From contig NZ_CP109073.1 in the NCBI RefSeq assembly GCF_035917415.1, forward strand, positions 4,882,501 through 4,946,500: a stretch of 64,000 nt of DNA, read 5' to 3'. Made by a program: the position numbers and the translations under genes. Positions 62,456 through 64,000 of this stretch are shown in pieces (the first letter of the stretch is position 1; each line of letters begins with the position of its first letter). The notes below the pieces were generated by a model. The model was not told where the DNA came from. It saw only the letters and a list, made by a program, of their open reading frames with translations, and ran no database searches. The stretch is from Streptomyces sp. NBC_01803 (lineage in GTDB: Bacteria; Actinomycetota; Actinomycetes; Streptomycetales; Streptomycetaceae).

Positions 62456-63889
62456 ATGCGCCGAGCGAAAATCGTTTGCACACTTGGTCCCGCCACCGAC
62501 TCATATGAGCGCATCGCCGCGCTGGTGGACGCGGGTATGGATGTGGCGCGGCTCAATCTGAGCCATGGCGGCCACGCCGATCACGAGTCGCGGTACCGGC
62601 GTGTGCGCCGCGCCGCCCTGGAAAAGGGGCGGAGCATCGGAATTCTGGCGGACCTGCAGGGGCCCAAGATCCGGCTCGGCACGTTCCGCGAAGGACCGGT
62701 CCTGCTCGAAAACGGCGACGAATTCGTCATCACCACCGACGACATCGACGGCGACCAGAACCGCTGCGGCACCACTTACACGGGTCTGCCCGGTGACGTC
62801 TCCCCGGGGGAGCGCGTTCTCATCGACGACGGCCGGGTGACCCTGGAGGTCACGGCCGTCGAGGGCTCCGACATCCGCACCCGCGTGGTCGAGGGCGGCC
62901 TGATCTCCGACCACAAGGGGCTCAACCTCCCCGGCGTCGCCGTCTCCGTCCCGGCCCTGTCCACCAAGGACATCGAGGACCTGCGCTGGGCGCTGCGCAC
63001 CGGGGTGGACGTGATCGCGCTGTCCTTCGTGCGCAGCGGCGACGACATCAAGGACGTCCACCGGGTGATGGCCGAGGAGGGCCGCTTCCTGCCGGTCATC
63101 GCCAAGGTCGAGAAGCCCCAGGCCGTGGCGAATCTCCAGAGCATCGTGGACGCCTTCGACGGCATCATGGTCGCCCGCGGCGACCTCGGCGTCGAAGTCC
63201 CGCTGGAGGACGTGCCGATGGTGCAGAAGCGCGCCGTGCAGCTCGCCAAGCGCAACGCGAAGCCGGTCATCGTCGCCACCCAGATGCTGGACTCGATGAT
63301 CGACTCCTCGCGGCCCACCCGCGCCGAGGCGTCCGACGTCGCCAACGCCATCCTGGACGGCACGGACGCCGTGATGCTCTCGGGCGAGACCAGCGTCGGC
63401 CGCTATCCGATCCAGACCGTCCAGACCATGAGCCGCATCGTCGTCGCGGCCGAGGAGGAGGTCCTCGCGCGCGGCCTCTCGCCCCTGGCCGAGGGCGGCA
63501 AGCCCCGCACCCAGGGCGGCGCGGTCGCCCGCGCCGCCGCCGAGATCGGGGACTTCCTCGGCGCCCGGCTGCTCGTCGCCTTCACACAGAGCGGGGACAC
63601 CGCCCGCCGCCTCTCGCGGTACCGGTCGCCGATCCCGGTGGTGGCCTTCACGCCCGACCCGGCCACGCAGGCCCAGCTCACGCTGACCTGGGGCGTGGAG
63701 AGCCATCTGACGCCGACCGTCCGGACCACGGACGAGATGGTGGCGCGGATGGACGAGCAGCTGCTCGGCCTCGGCCGCTGTCTGCGGGGCGAGATCGTGG
63801 TGATGACGGCCGGCTCGCCGCCCTCCACGCCCGGCACGACGAATCTGGTCCGGGTCCACCACGTCGGTGAGGACGACGCGCCCCGCTGA
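62456..63889 (+). CDS. pyk: Pyruvate kinase
   Basis: 477 residues from ATG 62456. MRRAKIVCTLGPATDSYERI opens the barrel; VARLNLSHGGHADH, LADLQGPKIRLG, PVIAKVEKPQAVANL with the catalytic Lys, MVARGDLGVEVPLEDVPMVQ with the metal Glu/Asp, and VATQMLDSMIDSSRPTRAEA follow. The C-terminal allosteric domain is complete. Makes ATP and pyruvate from PEP. Probably translated from a leaderless mRNA. It converges with a tRNA gene at the window edge, with hairpins in between. Confidence 0.98.
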   Translation: MRRAKIVCTLGPATDSYERIAALVDAGMDVARLNLSHGGHADHESRYRRVRRAALEKGRSIGILADLQGPKIRLGTFREGPVLLENGDEFVITTDDIDGDQNRCGTTYTGLPGDVSPGERVLIDDGRVTLEVTAVEGSDIRTRVVEGGLISDHKGLNLPGVAVSVPALSTKDIEDLRWALRTGVDVIALSFVRSGDDIKDVHRVMAEEGRFLPVIAKVEKPQAVANLQSIVDAFDGIMVARGDLGVEVPLEDVPMVQKRAVQLAKRNAKPVIVATQMLDSMIDSSRPTRAEASDVANAILDGTDAVMLSGETSVGRYPIQTVQTMSRIVVAAEEEVLARGLSPLAEGGKPRTQGGAVARAAAEIGDFLGARLLVAFTQSGDTARRLSRYRSPIPVVAFTPDPATQAQLTLTWGVESHLTPTVRTTDEMVARMDEQLLGLGRCLRGEIVVMTAGSPPSTPGTTNLVRVHHVGEDDAPR

Positions 63890-63934
63890 GGTCCGTGTGG
63901 GCATCATCACATGTCATGCACACGTATCCGGTGC

Positions 63935-63954
63935 CGCGGGCGGCGCCGCCCGCG
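63935..63954 (+). terminator. Terminator hairpin after pyk
   Basis: CGCGGGCG pairs with CGCCCGCG around GCGC (an 8-bp stem), 45 bases after the pyk stop. Confidence 0.65.
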
Positions 63955-63955
63955 C

Positions 63956-63977
63956 AAAACGCCCGGATGGGCGAAAA
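63956..63977 (-). terminator. Intrinsic terminator of the minus-strand tRNA
   Basis: Read on the minus strand: TTTT-CGCCC-ATCC-GGGCG-TTTT, a 5-bp G+C stem followed by four T, four bases after the end of the tRNA acceptor stem. Confidence 0.75.
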
Positions 63978-63981
63978 GGGG

Positions 63982-64000
63982 TGCCGGGTGCGGGATTCGA
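63982..64000 (-). tRNA. 3' end of a tRNA gene cut by the window edge
   Basis: On the minus strand the last 19 bases of the tRNA read TCGAAT-CCCGC-ACCCGGC-A: T-loop positions 55-60 with the invariant U55, C56 and A58, the T-stem 3' strand starting with C61, a 7-base acceptor 3' strand and the discriminator A. CCA is not encoded (CCC follows). A terminator lies immediately downstream. The 5' acceptor strand should read GCCGGGT just outside the window. The anticodon is not visible; Leu is only a guess. Confidence 0.75.

Overview
The window is chromosomal DNA from a high-GC actinobacterium, almost certainly Streptomyces or a close relative. The signs are extreme G+C at third codon positions, many GTG starts, start codons 6-8 bases after a TANNNT -10 box (leaderless-type genes), 4-base ATGA/GTGA overlaps within operons, and a gene order typical of Streptomyces (dnaE - his - sdh - trp - lgt - glt - pepN - pyk). 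Nearly all of it is housekeeping and amino-acid metabolism. I see no phage, insertion sequence, CRISPR array, biosynthetic cluster or defence island.

Layout. 0-5.8 kb: 3' end of a pseudouridine synthase, a Na+/H+ antiporter, a small mechanosensitive channel, a hydrolase, a DsbA-like protein and a membrane protein. 5.9-15.5 kb: dnaE, two very small genes on either side of a terminator, a NYN-domain protein, an ABC exporter pair, a membrane protein, YbaK and a LON-substrate-binding-domain protein. 15.6-21.6 kb: the operon hisD-hisC-hisB-(52 aa membrane protein)-hisH-priA-ridA-hisF. 21.7-27.5 kb: sdhCAB on the minus strand, divergent from a LysR regulator with a perfect T-N11-A dyad between them, then an Asp/Glu racemase and an unknown gene. 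27.8-29.6 kb: a hemerythrin protein, a decayed imine-reductase-like gene with an internal 99-bp duplication, and a TIGR03085 protein.

29.6-36.8 kb: hisI-trpE and three small membrane proteins (TIGR02234, HGxxPAAW, DUF2752), then trpC-trpM-trpB-trpA closed by a 13-bp terminator hairpin. No trpF is present. Actinobacterial PriA (19.7 kb) normally performs both the HisA and TrpF reactions, so the his and trp clusters are functionally linked. 36.9-45.2 kb: a DUF1266 protein, a sugar epimerase, a frameshifted PLP-enzyme relic, a two-component system, a three-gene glycosyltransferase/methyltransferase operon and a large membrane protein. 45.2-55.2 kb: a second DsbA-like protein, lgt with a long repeat-bearing C-terminal tail, a VIT-family transporter, and gltBD. 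55.4-64 kb: a sugar ABC transporter without its own ATPase and with a TTA codon, an HxlR fragment, a VOC protein, chorismate mutase, pepN, pyk and, at the right edge, the 3' end of a tRNA gene on the minus strand.

The main metabolic theme is aromatic amino-acid and histidine synthesis (his, trp, chorismate mutase) with nitrogen assimilation (GltBD supplies glutamate, the amino donor for HisC) and central carbon (Sdh, Pyk). Outside housekeeping, the most interesting material is three gene relics at operon boundaries, tandem duplications 57-210 bp long (one inside lgt), several very small genes, and dyads in front of trpC, lysR/sdhC and the chorismate mutase gene. I did not find a convincing new multi-gene system. 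The closest candidate is the set of three uncharacterised membrane proteins between trpE and trpC.
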